Assembly: GCA_963969595.1 (NCBI GenBank)
Contig: OZ018408.1
Span: forward strand, 9,297,823-9,361,822
Reading direction: 5' to 3'
Length of the DNA stretch: 64,000 bases
Origin: Neckera pumila
Taxonomy: Eukaryota > Streptophyta > Bryopsida > Hypnales > Neckeraceae
Both the position numbers and the translations under genes were made by a program. The notes below the pieces were generated by a model that was not told the DNA's origin, did not search any database, and was given only the letters and a program-made list of their open reading frames with translations. Numbering within the stretch: position 1 is the stretch's first letter; each line of letters starts with the position of its first letter. Shown here one piece after another: positions 46,523 through 58,101 of the stretch.

Positions 46523-47150
46523 GTTTGTTGTGAGAATCCTCTTTTGAAGAAGTTTCTTCGGGAAACATCATCACACTTGCACTTTGGCTAACTCTTACTT
46601 GAAGCATGATGGCTCACGTTGAAAGTTTCCAAAGCCTCAGTTATACCCAATGAGATGTCATGAATATTGGGTTTTGAGATATTTGATAGGTATGCGGTTT
46701 CCAAACTCATGATCCGATATACTTGTTAGTTCGATAATTAAATCCACTGCGGACCCTCTTCATAGTTTCTCTCGATTTTATTTCATGGTGCCGTTTAATT
46801 TAAAGTAGGTACCCCTGAAAACCGCCACTTTTGCTATTGTGCCTAGTTGTTATTATTAGATTGGTCAAATTTTCATATTTTGTTGTTGACAAGTGAAAGG
46901 AGGTTCAAACACACCAAAGAGTGCGACATTTGGGTATTATATACAAAAGTTATGAAGGGTTGAGGATTTTTTGCTAGAGATTCTAAAATTGTTTCTTCCA
47001 CATACAAATATATTGATTTTGAAAATGTACACAAAGTAATGATGGCAGTTTAGGTTAATGGCGCATTTTGGAGTGCCCACCTTACTCCATCCTTTAGTAC
47101 CAGGAACAAGGGTTCTGCTTGGAGGATTCACCTAGAGAGCAAATTCCCAC
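46523..47150. other. Intergenic DNA, nothing recognised
   Basis: No gene or element ends supported. Composition is less AT-rich than neighbouring repeats around 46540-46760. Confidence 0.3.
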
Positions 47151-48045
47151 TTAATCCCTAAAGGACCAAGGCCATTTTTCTGTCAAAAACCACTCAAAAC
47201 TGCCAATTCTGCTGCGTTCATCCAAAAAAACTAAAAAAACATTTTTTTTCCAAGTCTAACTATAGGATCTTACACTTCATTTATCTAAGATCATGTGTCA
47301 AAAATTTCATCAAATTTGACCAAACGGATTGGAAGATATTAGCATTCAAAGTTGGAAAAGTAGTTTTTTTGGATGTTGCTTTTTCAATTTCAGTTGACTT
47401 TGGCCGCCATTTGAAAAAAAATTATACTACAAAGAATTTAAATTTTTTTGTATTGAAGAATTACATTGAGAATCTAGAAAAAAAAAAAATTTAAAAAAAT
47501 GCTTGATTTTCATTCTTTAAAAAATTGTTAAATAGAAGTAGGTTCAAGATTGAAAGAAAAAATAAATCATTAATAGCTCTAAGATGGGACTGAAATACAA
47601 TAATTCCAACAGTGAGATTTTTCTAGAAAGCAAAATTAACCTTGTCCAACAATTTTTTTTTTAAATTGTGAAAATGGCATTCAGAAATGAATGTTGTAAG
47701 TTATTTTTTCAAGAAGATGCTCAAATTGCCCAAAAAACAAGATTGTTCATAACTTTCACATAACTAATCCAAATGGAATGAATCAAAGCTTCATATTTAG
47801 GCAAAATATGATCCATAAGAAAAAAATGGTTTGAAATTTAATTTTTAAGTTTTTGAGGATTATATTTTCTACTCACCGAGTGAAATTTGGGCTTTTTGTG
47901 GTATAATTTTTGCTGTAAAGCACCGATTGAAATAAATAATATATTTGCAAAAAGCTAAATGATTTCCTATCTTCCAAAAAAGTTTCAAAAAATCTGCCCA
48001 AATTCCATTTTGTCCCTAAGGGGACAATGGTCCTTTAGGAGATAA
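47151..48045 (+). mobile_element. T-family element T10 (895 bp)
   Basis: It runs from TTAATCCCTAAAGGACCAAG to GACAATGGTCCTTTAGGAG, ending in ATAA instead of TTAA. The interior is closest to T13 at 53195, sharing AAAACCACTCAAAACTGCC and GAAGATATTAGCATTCAAAG. Confidence 0.82.
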
Positions 48046-48231
48046 CAAGGAAGTTGGTGAAGATTCAAGACAATTACCAATTTATATAACTCTTGATACC
48101 TCTGCTAATATTGGCAATTACAACAATCATCGTTCACTTCTATGTAAGTTAGGGGGAATAAATGAAGGAGCAGGATTGCCTTATTGTCTAATTCAAATTT
48201 AAATGTGCTACTTTTTTTCAATGTGAATACT

Positions 48232-49157
48232 TTAACCCCTAAAGGATCAAGGCCTTTTTTTCGCCAAAAAACTCTCAAAACTGCCATTTCTAGAGCAAAG
48301 AGTAAAAAAAATTTAAATTGTTTTTTTTGCACATCTAACCATAGGATGTTATACCTAACTAGTATGAGAATGTGTGGAAAAAATTTCAGAATTTTTGACC
48401 GCACAGATTGCAAGATATTTGTGTTTAAAGTGGAAAAAACAAGTTTTTCAGCACATTGCGGGACCAAATTTTTTGATTTTAAACATTTTTAACTTAAAAT
48501 TTTTGCACTACAGCGTTTTGAGCTTTAAATCTTTATAGTGGAGAATTGAATTGAGAATCTAGTAAAAAAAAAAATTCAAAAAAACTTACTTATCATTCTT
48601 AAAAAAATTGTTAAGTAGAAGTAGGTACAAAATAGAAGGAAATCTAAAATATTCATATATTTTTAGATGGATTTGAAGTGCACTAATCCCAATGGTGAGA
48701 TTGTTTTAGCAAGTAAACTAAACCATTGGAAAAAAAAAATTGAAAAATTACAAAAATTGCATTCCGAAATGAATCCTACAAGGGTTTTTTTTCAAGAACA
48801 TGCTCTAACTGCCCGAAAAACAAGAATGTCCATAACTTCCTCATAACAAATCCAAATGAAATGACTCAAAGCTTTCCAGATAGACAAAAATATAATCTAA
48901 GAGAAAAAAAATATTTAAAAAAAAATTTAAAAATTTTGCAAAATTTTTTTGCGGGCCCCCCTCCCCCACGTTTTCCAAGAAATGGCATAACTTCTCACTC
49001 AAAGGTCCGATTTCAATTTTTTTTTTCCGCCACATACATCTCTCAATTCTTCACATTCACAAAAAGTTTCAGAAAATCAGAAGAAAATTTCAGCCCGTAG
49101 GTACTTGCCCAAAATCCCATTTGTCCCCCAAACGGACAATGGTCCTTTAGGGGTTAA
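48232..49157 (+). mobile_element. T-family element T11 (926 bp, intact ends)
   Basis: It runs from TTAACCCCTAAAGGATCAAG to GGTCCTTTAGGGGTTAA. It is closest to T3, T4 and T12. Overlapping open frames on both strands (48105-48467 and 48184-48492) are artefacts of the repeat. Confidence 0.87.
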
Positions 49158-50299
49158 TAGAATTCCACAAGTGTAGTTTTTATCCAAATTAGACATATGA
49201 TGTACCATCTAAAAACTCTCACTAATATCTTTCCAATGATATAATACGACCTAATTTAGAGTTGAATTGTGATTATTATTATTTTTTATACAAATGAGAG
49301 TGTTTATATTGCAAGAGTAAAAACGATAAAAAATAATGTACTACCAACTTAGAAAGTCAACAAATAAAATGAAACCGCATTAAATTAAGACACTACTACC
49401 AAAATATTACTAGCAAACATAACGCCACAAGTTTTTTCCCGTAGCAGAACTAGTATATAGCTCATTGCACCTAAAACACAAAGCCCTCCATTAAGCCAAA
49501 GACAATCCACTTAGGTTTTCTATCAATTATGGTAGAGATGATGTTGCTCCTATACTACCTCTCAACGAAGCTTTGGAACCTCTAAAGGACAAAGGAACCC
49601 ATTTTGGATTTTGAACAAGCAATTGCAAAGCTAATTTTTTATCATGAGGTTGAAATTTTTTTGCAAATGCATACAAGAGTTATCTTGAATGCAAGCTAAA
49701 TTTCATAGAATTTGAGTCAATAAATACAAAGTTATTTCAAATTTAGTCATTTTTTCTTAGCAAAGGCAAATCGGGCAACTAAAAAAACTTTTGATTTTTA
49801 AGTCTGTTTTTTTAAAAGAATTCCTCAAATTATCAACTAAATTTCAAATCATATCATCAACTTGCAAAATTTGTAAGGCACATATTATTAGACAAATTTT
49901 GAAAGACAAGCTATGAATTTACAAAGGCATGTAAAAAAACTTCTCTTCAAATTTATGCATAAGTATCTAACAATCAATAGGGTTTAACACTTTGAAATTT
50001 TAATAGAGCATACTTCAACAACATTATCTAAATGACTTTACAATTGGATTAAAAAAATAACCTTAAAATTTAAAAAATGTTTAGTTGCTTGACCTCCTCT
50101 TGTTGAGAAATAAAACATGTTTTACATCATAATTCCATGACCACTTGGTCAAATTGCATATAAATTACTATGTTGAAAAGATACTAACATGGCACACTTT
50201 CTTCTAAAATAAGTTGAAAAAGATTATATACTACTTGAAGTTCTTTATAAAAAGGATAAAAAATGAGCTTTTGAAAAGATGCATTAATCTTAGTGTGGT
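49158..50299. other. AT-rich intergenic DNA before the gypsy remnant
   Basis: No gene or clear element ends. It could be more decayed retrotransposon, but I see no protein similarity. Confidence 0.3.
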
Positions 50300-50381
50300 A
50301 CCCTTCATAATCCAAGAATGTCTTTGCTGGGCTAGTAATTGCCCAAAAAGCATTACAGTCAAGCTATTGGCGGTCCACTGT

Positions 50382-50455
50382 TTTTGCTAATGTTGCAACA
50401 TTTGAAAAGAAGTGTGCCCTACAAACTTCTTTGCAAATGTTGCAGCATTAGCAAA
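50382..50455. repeat. Compact hairpin inside the gypsy integrase remnant
   Basis: The left arm (50382-50413, containing GCTAATGTTGCAACATTTG) pairs with the right arm (50425-50455, containing CAAATGTTGCAGCATTAGC) with about two mismatches and an 11-base loop. AGTGTGCCCTA occurs both at the loop and just after the right arm. It may be a tiny foldback insertion. Confidence 0.78.
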
Positions 50456-50811
50456 TGTAGTGTGCCCTATATTAGAGAGTAGGAAAACCTACTCCAACAA
50501 CTTCTATACCTTTAACATCCATTTTAGCCCAAATTCCTTTTGAAAATGGGGCATAGATTTTGTTGGACCTATCAAGCCACAAAGTTGAGATGGGAGAAAC
50601 AGATATATATTAATTGCGATAGAGATGTAATTAAATGGGCAGAAGCAATTGCTACCCAAACTAATGATGCAAATACTATTGCGAATTTTTTACATGAAAA
50701 TATTATAACCAAATTTGGTTGCCCAAAGGAATTAGTTAATGATAAAAGAGACCACGTCCTAGATGATACAATTGCTCAATTAACAGATAAATATTTAATT
50801 AAATGTAGGAA

Positions 50812-51092
50812 GACTACACTAAAAATGATATTTAGTGTAGTATGACATTTAGTGTTTTACCCCCCTACCAGCCATTTTACTTGTCTTCAATTTTACTTGT
50901 CTTCAATCTTTTCCTTTGCAAGTTCATTTTTTTAACGTGTTCTAACACTAAATGTAAACCTTTTCAGATTTCAGATTTACCATAGAGCATATTCAGTGTT
51001 AGAAATTAGATTTAGTGTTACTTACTTATGATATTTAGTGTCAAGGTTCGTAATTAGTATTGCCAACACTAAATATCATTTTTAGTGTAGTC
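50812..51092. mobile_element. TIR element with CACTA-like ends inserted in the integrase (281 bp)
   Basis: GACTACACTAAAAATGATAT (50812-50831, continuing TTAGTGT) is matched by the exact inverse at 51066-51092. If the CACTA core is the true end, the element is 50817-51087. It separates the integrase codons for KTT and YHP. No clear target duplication. Confidence 0.72.
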
Positions 51093-51116
51093 CTTAATAT
51101 CACCCTAAGACAAATG

Positions 51117-51688
51117 CTCGGGGAAGGCACTTGGTTCTACTACTACAAAGTACAAACCACGTGCGAACATGTGGTTTCTAATAAACTATAATTTCAACCT
51201 AAAACTTTGAGCATTGTTTGGTAATGATTATAGGTTTCTATTGCCAAAATTTCCAATTCAAATGAAATATGGAATGATTTCTAGAAGAGGTTGAAAATGA
51301 ACCTAAAATGGCATATTTTTCAACTCAAATATTTATAGAGAACACATTTAGATGACCATTGCATCAATATTCAACTCAAAGTAAGCTTTCAATAGAGAGT
51401 TATTTTTAGGAATTTTTATTCATTTTTTAGACAATTTTTTAGGATATAATATAGGGATGTGAAAGTCATTTTTCAGTTCTGCAGTGTATCTATTTACTTC
51501 TAAAATTTATAACTAATTATCATTAGCAAATAAAAATATCAATAATTCAAAACATAAACTTTCAAATTAGTAAAATATATTCATATTTTTTTTGTTATCA
51601 TTTATTTAAATTTTAGGATATAATATAGGGGGTACAAAGTTTTGGTCGCACGTAGTTTGGATTAGATACACTAAGTGCACCCCCAATG
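51117..51688. mobile_element. hAT-like non-autonomous element with 8-bp target duplication (572 bp)
   Basis: GACAAATG occurs directly on both sides (51109-51116 and 51689-51696) and integrase coding similarity resumes after the second copy. The ends CTCGGGGAAGGCACTTGGT and (reverse complement of the right end) CATTGGGGGTGCACTTAGT agree at 11 of 19 positions. An 8-bp duplication with short, imperfect TIRs fits hAT elements. No transposase frame. Confidence 0.68.
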
Positions 51689-52118
51689 GACAAATGACTA
51701 GACTGAAAAGACAAATGGAACTTTGTGTAAATAATTACAAAGATTGTGCAAGGCTCTAAAGTAGATTGGCATTCCAAAGTCTTAGTTGCCTTGTGGGTAA
51801 ATAAAATTATTTATAAAGTTACTACCAAGAGTACACCATTCAAACCTGTCTATGGTGAAGAAGCAATCTTATCGGTTGAATTGGAAGAACAATCTTTAAG
51901 AATTGCCATCGAGCATCGACTACAAGATTTGGAATCTTTTATTGAGAGATATACATTCCTACAAAAATTAGATGAAATTAGGAAGCAAGCTTCTAAATAC
52001 ATTAGCAATGCAAAAGTGCAAAAAAAACTATTATGATAGTAAATTAAAACCCATGAAATTTCAACCAAACAGTTTGGTACTATTACTTGATAGATAGTTT
52101 CAAAAATTTCCGGGAAGT

Positions 52119-53037
52119 TTAACCCCTAAACGACCAAGGCCTTTATCTACCAAAAACACTCAAAACTATCATTTCTATAGCAAAGAATAAAAAGAATTGA
52201 AAATTGATTTTTTTACACATCTAACCATAGAATCTTACACACAACTAGTATGAGAATGTGTGGAAAAATTTCAGAATTTTTGACCGCACAAATTGCAAGA
52301 TATCTGCGTTTAAAGTGAAAAAACAAATTTTTCAGATTAGAGTTTTTGACTTTGAATATTTTTAACTTAAATTTTTTGCACTACAAAATTTTGAGCTTTA
52401 AATCATTATAGTGGAGAATTGAATTGAGAGTTGGGGAAAAAAAGAAAATTCAAAACTTAATTTTTATTCTTAAAAAAATTGTTATGTAGAAGTAGGTACA
52501 AGATAGAAGGAAAATCTAAAATATTAAAATCTTTTAGATGGAATCAAAGTGCACTAATTCCAATGGTGAGATTTTCTTAGAAAGAAAATTAAATCATGTG
52601 GAACTTTTCTTTTTTTAAATTGCAAAAATTGCATTTGGAAATGAATTCTATAAGTTATTTTTTCAAAAAGATGCTCAAATTGCCCAAAAAACAAGATTGT
52701 CTACAACTTTCTCATTAAAAATTGAAATGAGACGAATCAAAGCTTTCCAGATAGACAAAAATATAATCTATAAGAAGGAAAAATTTAAAAAAATTAAAAA
52801 ATTAAAATTAAAAATTTGCAAAACAAATTTCTTGCCCCCTTTCCCATGTTTTGAGCATGTTTGGGCATAACTTTTGTTCCCATGACCGATTGAAAAAAAA
52901 ATTATATTCCCATGAAGCTTATCATTTTTTCTATCTTCCAAAAAAGTTTTAAGAAATCAGGACAAAAATTCAGCCCATAGGTATCTGCCCGAAATCTCAT
53001 TTGTCCCTCGCAGGAAAAATGGTCCTTTAGGGGTTAA
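52119..53037 (+). mobile_element. T-family element T12 inserted in gypsy pol (919 bp)
   Basis: It runs from TTAACCCCTAAACGACCAAG to GGTCCTTTAGGGGTTAA. It interrupts the integrase C-terminal coding just after the codons for GKF; the tryptophan-containing continuation follows the right TTAA. Removing the element and one TTAA restores continuous coding similarity apart from one shifted base. Confidence 0.87.
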
Positions 53038-53194
53038 ATAATATGGTTTGAACCAAACGAAGTTTTTAATTCTGACCCTAACGGGTTAGTTGAGTTATAA
53101 GATTTTGCTAGAACAATCTATACAATGCATTATAATAGATACCATCTTAGACCCATAGTTGCTAGTATGTGCACTACAAGAAAAAGCGGTGTTT

Positions 53195-54124
53195 TTAACC
53201 ACTAAAGTCCCAAGGCCATTTTTCTGTCAAAAACCACTCAAAACTGCCATTTAGGCTGCATCCACCCAAGAACACAAAAAAAATCATTTTTTTTAGAATC
53301 TAACCATAGGATCTTGTACTTTACTTGTCAAAGATCATATGGTAAAAATTTCATGAAGTTTGGCTGTATAGATTGGAAGATATTAGCATTCAAAGTTGAA
53401 AAAGAAAGTTTTTTGAACATTGACCTACAATTTCAGATGACTTTGACCGCCATTTGTGGAAATTTTTTGCACTACAGACTTTGAATTAAAAAAAAATTTA
53501 TGTTGAAGATGTAAGTTGAAAGTCTACAAAAAAATTTCAAAAAAACACACACTTGATTTTCATTCTTTAAAAAATTGTTAAAGAAATAAATCCAAGATTG
53601 AAAAAAAAGTAAATCATTAATAGCTCTTAGATGGGATTGAAGTACAATAATCCCAATCATGAGATTGTTTTAGCAAGAAAACACAACATTCTAAAAAAAA
53701 ATTATAAAAAATTGTGAAAATTGCATTCAGAAGTGAATCCTACAAGTTATTTTTTCAAAAAGATGCTTAGATTGCCTGGAAAACAAGATTGTCCATAACT
53801 TGCTCATTGTTAGTCCAAATAAAAAATGAAGCAAAGCTTCACATTTAGACAAAAATATAAAGTTTCAGAGAAAAAAAAAATTAAAATTTATTTTGCCTTT
53901 TTAAAAAAAAAGTTGTGTTGCCCGCCGAGTTCAGTTTGAGGCTTTTTGTGGTATAACTTTTGCTCCCGGGCACCAATTGAGATAAAAAATTATATTCCCA
54001 CAAAGCTAATCAGCTTTTGTATCTTATGGAAAAGTTTCAAAAGTTTCACTAAAAATTGAGCCCGTATGTACCTGCCTAAAATCTAATTTGTCCCCCAAGG
54101 GGACAATGGGACTTTAGAGGTTAA
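53195..54124 (+). mobile_element. T-family element T13 (930 bp)
   Basis: It runs from TTAACCACTAAAGTCCCAAG to GGGACTTTAGAGGTTAA, TTAA intact at both ends. It begins just 157 bp after T12 ends. Confidence 0.86.
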
Positions 54125-55188
54125 GTGAGTTCTTAAGTATATTCCTAGAAATAAGATTATAAGTAATGACCTTTATGATGATTTTCAGTAAAATTTTACT
54201 TGAAATACATGTATTGAAACAATAAAATAATTGCATCTATGGGACAAATGTCAAATTATAATTATTGAGATGTCTAGGTCATTTTCTTTTACATTGGAAT
54301 TAGTTAATGAAATCTAAAATAACATGACTGAAAAGTTAGTTTGTAATCTTTATTTACTGATAAAATATTTTGCATTAATTGTCAGGGATTATTCCATCAA
54401 TTTTTAGTCTTATTGTGAGGCCGTGCTAATTTGAAGAGCAAACATATTCAATTGTCAAGACGACATAAAGTGGTTTAAGTAATCTTGAATATTCAAGTAT
54501 AGTTTTTATCTTAAGATTATAGACACTTTTCTAGTACAAAAAATCATTTTAATTGTCCAAAGTATTGTACTCAAAGTAACTAAAATAATTGATTATGACA
54601 TTCCATTGCTAATGCCATTGGTAGTACAATGTGAGAATACAGACAAAATTGTAGAGTGATGTAAGAAGAAATTGTTGTAAATAATGCTTTAGTGACCTTT
54701 AAGCAAAACAAAAAAGAACATGACAAAATTTGGAGTGCAATTAATATTAAATCTCCCTAAGAGAATGAGTCTACAAATAAAATAATTTATTTCAAATGCT
54801 AAATGTCATAGCAATCTATTGAAATATAATTAGAAATTATAAAAGATGATCCTACCTTTGCTATATATAAAATATAATACTCATGTGGAGTTGAGCCTAT
54901 GATTCAAAATAATTTCGATATGCCAAGAGTGTTGAAAGAAATGATTTAGGACTTAAGAAAGTTTCTGGTAAATAGACAAATAAATTGACGAAATGGAAGA
55001 ATGAATGGATATTGAGTAAAAAATGCGCGCAAAAAAATATGAATATAATTTTAAGATAGTGTTTGCTAATATAATCCTAATTGAAGAAATCTGAAGCAAA
55101 AAAAAAGAATAAGAAAGCCAACAATTTTGGTAGAATCAAAATTATCTGAAAAATAAATTTAAAATAAATAAACAAATAAATTATAACT
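54125..55188. other. AT-rich intergenic DNA
   Basis: Nothing recognised in about 1 kb; many stops in all frames. Confidence 0.35.
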
Positions 55189-55260
55189 TAAGCTACTTTA
55201 ATTAGACTTATATGGTTATATATATATATATAACCATATAAGTCTAATTAAAGTGGCTTA
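55189..55260. repeat. 72-bp near-perfect palindrome with AT core
   Basis: Arms of 36 bp pair with one mismatch and no spacer; each arm contains TTAATTAGACTTATATGG or its complement and the centre is (TA)n. It could extrude as a cruciform or fold as an RNA hairpin. Confidence 0.9.
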
Positions 55261-56362
55261 TGTTATATTAAAGTCATATCAACTTTGTATTAAGACATTT
55301 TCTTTCAAGTGTTACGTCATCAATTAAAAAACCAAAAAAAACTAGGCAGTTCCTACAGACAACTATTTCTTGTGCCAAGTCCTTGATCAACTTTGTCAAA
55401 TAGAAATGATGACTAGTATAGGTCAAATGCTTGTCAAGAACAATTAGAACCCTTGTCTTTTGGTGAAGTCAAAAATTCTCAAAACTCTCAATTATGTTAC
55501 TTTCTCCGTCCCAAAATGATCTTCATGTTAAACAAAATGTTCTGGATTAAGATTAAAAATAACATTTAAAAAAAAAAAATTGAGCTCTAGATTGAGTTTG
55601 ATACACTTCTATTGTCCTAGAAATTTTAGTTTTGGATTAGTTTTCAAAATGTAGTTGTGGAGCAATGAAGAGTGGCATTTTTGGACTGTTGGTCAATTGT
55701 TTCTTGAATCCCGTACTATGCATTCTATTATATTGGTCTTCTTGCATTGTGTAGTCATTCCTACATCCACAACATACTCCAGTTGGTCACCAAAGTAGGA
55801 ATTCTAAGATCTGCAGACAATTCATATACTGTATCAACTAGCCTCAAAATTGCAGTCAAGTTGAAATTGTGCTACCAATTTGAAGTGCTCAAATTGCTTA
55901 GACAACGTAATCAAAGTTTGAGTGGACTTCATTTTTTGTTCACAATCGGGGGTATAGATTGGGTGCACGATGTAAAATTGATTGCCCTAAAGCTTTGCTT
56001 TTCAAAATGCAATGGGGTTCCAAATGACCTAATTTTGATTAGAGAGGGCAATAAAGATAGATTCAAGATCCATTTAGTGTGCCAATTATTAAACATTCTA
56101 GATACTAATATGTTGCACCTTGGATTTTTTTGGGCAATTCAATCACTATAGCATCAAAAGGCGTGTGATATGATTGATGAATTGGTCATTGTAGTAGTCA
56201 CTTCATTCAATGAGATGGGGAAGGACAAACTGAATGACCACTTTCTTCCTCTTCAAATTGCCTCATCAGTGTAATTAAAGTTAATGGTGGCAATTACTAC
56301 AAGCTCCTTCACATGGTCAAAGTAAGATTAGCAAAATTAGTTCATCTTCCTATAAATCTACA
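55261..56362. other. AT-rich intergenic DNA
   Basis: A 134-codon frame at 55747-56151 resembles no protein I know, although its composition is somewhat less AT-rich than its surroundings. No element ends seen. Confidence 0.35.
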
Positions 56363-56645
56363 CATTAGGAAAAATTTCAGCCCTTTAGAAGGCCGCAAGT
56401 TTGGCACCCGCCCGGTGCAATTATGGAAAAAAACAAAATAAAAATTTATTTTTTAATATTTAAAAATTGGTTGCTGATGTGGCACTAGTAGTGCCACGTC
56501 AGATTTATATTTTTTAAATATTTTTTTATTTTTAAAATATTTTTCTAAGAATTTTTTTTTTTTTATTCATTCTGAAATTGCACCAAAGGGGTCCCGTAAA
56601 TCAATTCCTTAGCGGCCTTCTGGAGGGCTGAAATTTTTCCTAATG
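56363..56645. mobile_element. B-family TIR element B4 (283 bp, best-preserved ends)
   Basis: CATTAGGAAAAATTTCAGCC at the left and GGCTGAAATTTTTCCTAATG at the right are exact inverses over 20 bp, and the match continues through AGAAGGCCGC / GCGGCCTTCT to about 34 bp. The interior has a GTGGCACTAGTAGTGCCAC palindrome. The flanks show no duplication. Confidence 0.85.
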
Positions 56646-56689
56646 ATGTCATGCTAGCATATTACAAGGTATCCAAGTTGCTATTCGTC

Positions 56690-57418
56690 ACTTGTAGATC
56701 TTTGTAGAGAAAAAATAATAGAACAATAAGCCAGAAATTCTAGTTTGGTGAGCAGAAAAAAAAACCCACAAAAACTTGAAATAAAATTTTACATATTTTA
56801 GTCTTATACGTTGTAATTTATCCATATAGAAAGCTTTGGTTCATTCCTTCTAGATTAGAGATGTGAAAATTGTAGACAATCTTGTTTTATAGAAGATGTA
56901 GAATTCTTTTTTGAATTCAGTTTTTACAATTAAAAAAAAATTCACTAGATTAATATCATTTGCTAGAATAATCTCACCATTGGAATTCATATGTTTCAAT
57001 TTTATGTTAGAGCTATTAATGGTATAGTTTTCCCTTCTATCATGAACCTACTTCTACTTAATAGTTTTTAATGACTGAGAATTTAATTTTTTTTTTTAAA
57101 ATTCTAAGCTTTGAACAAATTTCTCAATAGAATAAACTAGAAAATCAAAATTAGTAGTGTAGATGTTCTAAGTCCAAAAATCTAATCAAGCAAGGTTCCA
57201 AAAAAAATAGTTTATTTTAAATGCATATATCTTGCAATGTATGCAATCAAATGTTTTTGAAGTTTCTTCCACTCATTTTCACACTAGTAGAATTCTAGAT
57301 TCCATAGTCAGATATGCAAAACAAAAATTTTCAAAACTATTTTTTCTTTGCAATAAAATTGACAATTTTTAGTGGATTTCAAAGAAAAAGGCTTTCAAGT
57401 TACATCTTTAGGGACTAA
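56690..57418 (-). mobile_element. T-family element T14a, reverse, truncated on one side
   Basis: Interior blocks run in reverse order (GAAAGCTTTGGTTCATTC near 56830, ATATCTTGCAATGTATG near 57230). It ends ACATCTTTAGGGACTAA at 57418, the reversed left terminus. The other end is not found. Confidence 0.65.
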
Positions 57419-57765
57419 TCCCTAAAGTATCAAAGACCTTGTAAAGGTTACCTGAGATTTTAGGTAGGTTTGTATGACATCAATTTCTAATATGATTTTT
57501 TAAATCTTTTTTGAAGATAAGAAATCACATTATTTTTTTGAGAATATAATTTTTATTTCAATTGGTGGCCGTAGCAAAAGTTATGAAAGTATAAGTCCAA
57601 AAAGTAATCTAAGGGGCAACACCAAAAAAATCTTTAAAAATTGAACTTCTAAATTTTAACTTTGTTTTCTCAAAAATTATATTTTTATTTATATGTGAAG
57701 CTTTTATCCATTCTATTTGGACTAGTAATGAGAAAGTTATGGACAATCTTCATTTTGGGGCAATG
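57415..57765 (-). mobile_element. T-family element T14b, reverse, truncated
   Basis: It starts CTAATCCCTAAAGTATC, the reversed right terminus, sharing its four terminal bases with T14a. Family similarity stops near 57765. Confidence 0.62.
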
Positions 57766-58101
57766 GTTCATTTTGGTTTCAATGATAGTAGTACAATGTG
57801 TATCCCAAATACAAGCAAAGTCTAACAAATCATAACTTCTTTCATCCATCCAGCACTTATGTACTTTCATCCGTGATGTATTATAAAATCAACTAACTTT
57901 ATAAAAACTTTACAATGTATGTAAAATTTTAACGACGTTAGTTAATTTTAGAATATATCATGTATAAAAAAAGGGGATGACAAAATAAGAAAAAAAACTA
58001 GATGAATTTTTCCAAAAAAATTGCCCTAAAAATATTTCATTCTTCATGGTCATATTTTGAAAGTGCTTCTTCTTTTTCTTCCTCATATGTTTAGAATTAG
58101 T
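57766..58101. other. AT-rich intergenic DNA
   Basis: CTTTCATCCATCC-type motifs (57838-57850) resemble D-repeat sequence. Nothing else recognised. Confidence 0.3.

Larger units (their letters stand above)
50300..53194 (+). pseudogene. Decayed Ty3/gypsy retrotransposon pol (integrase) with multiple insertions
   Basis: Integrase pieces appear in order. A short stretch with FEKWG and DFVGPI around 50540-50575 is frameshifted against a clear core at 50620-50815 (KWAEAIATQT, NFLHENIITKFGCPKE). Then come YHP codons at 51099-51106, TEKTNG at about 51700, and a C-terminal part at 51755-52115 (TPFKPVYGEEAILSVELE, KFQPN). A last fragment (WFEPNEVF) lies at 53050-53075. The active-site region around 50730-50760 has VNDKRDH where SDRG-like residues are usual. 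Stops and frameshifts rule out function. LTRs were not located. Confidence 0.82.

Noticed and set aside
48105..48492. Overlapping frames of 120 and 102 codons on both strands
   Set aside because: They lie across the left end of T11 and reflect repeat sequence.
55747..56151. 134-codon frame
   Set aside because: No known domain and no supporting promoter, exon or neighbour evidence; kept only as a note.
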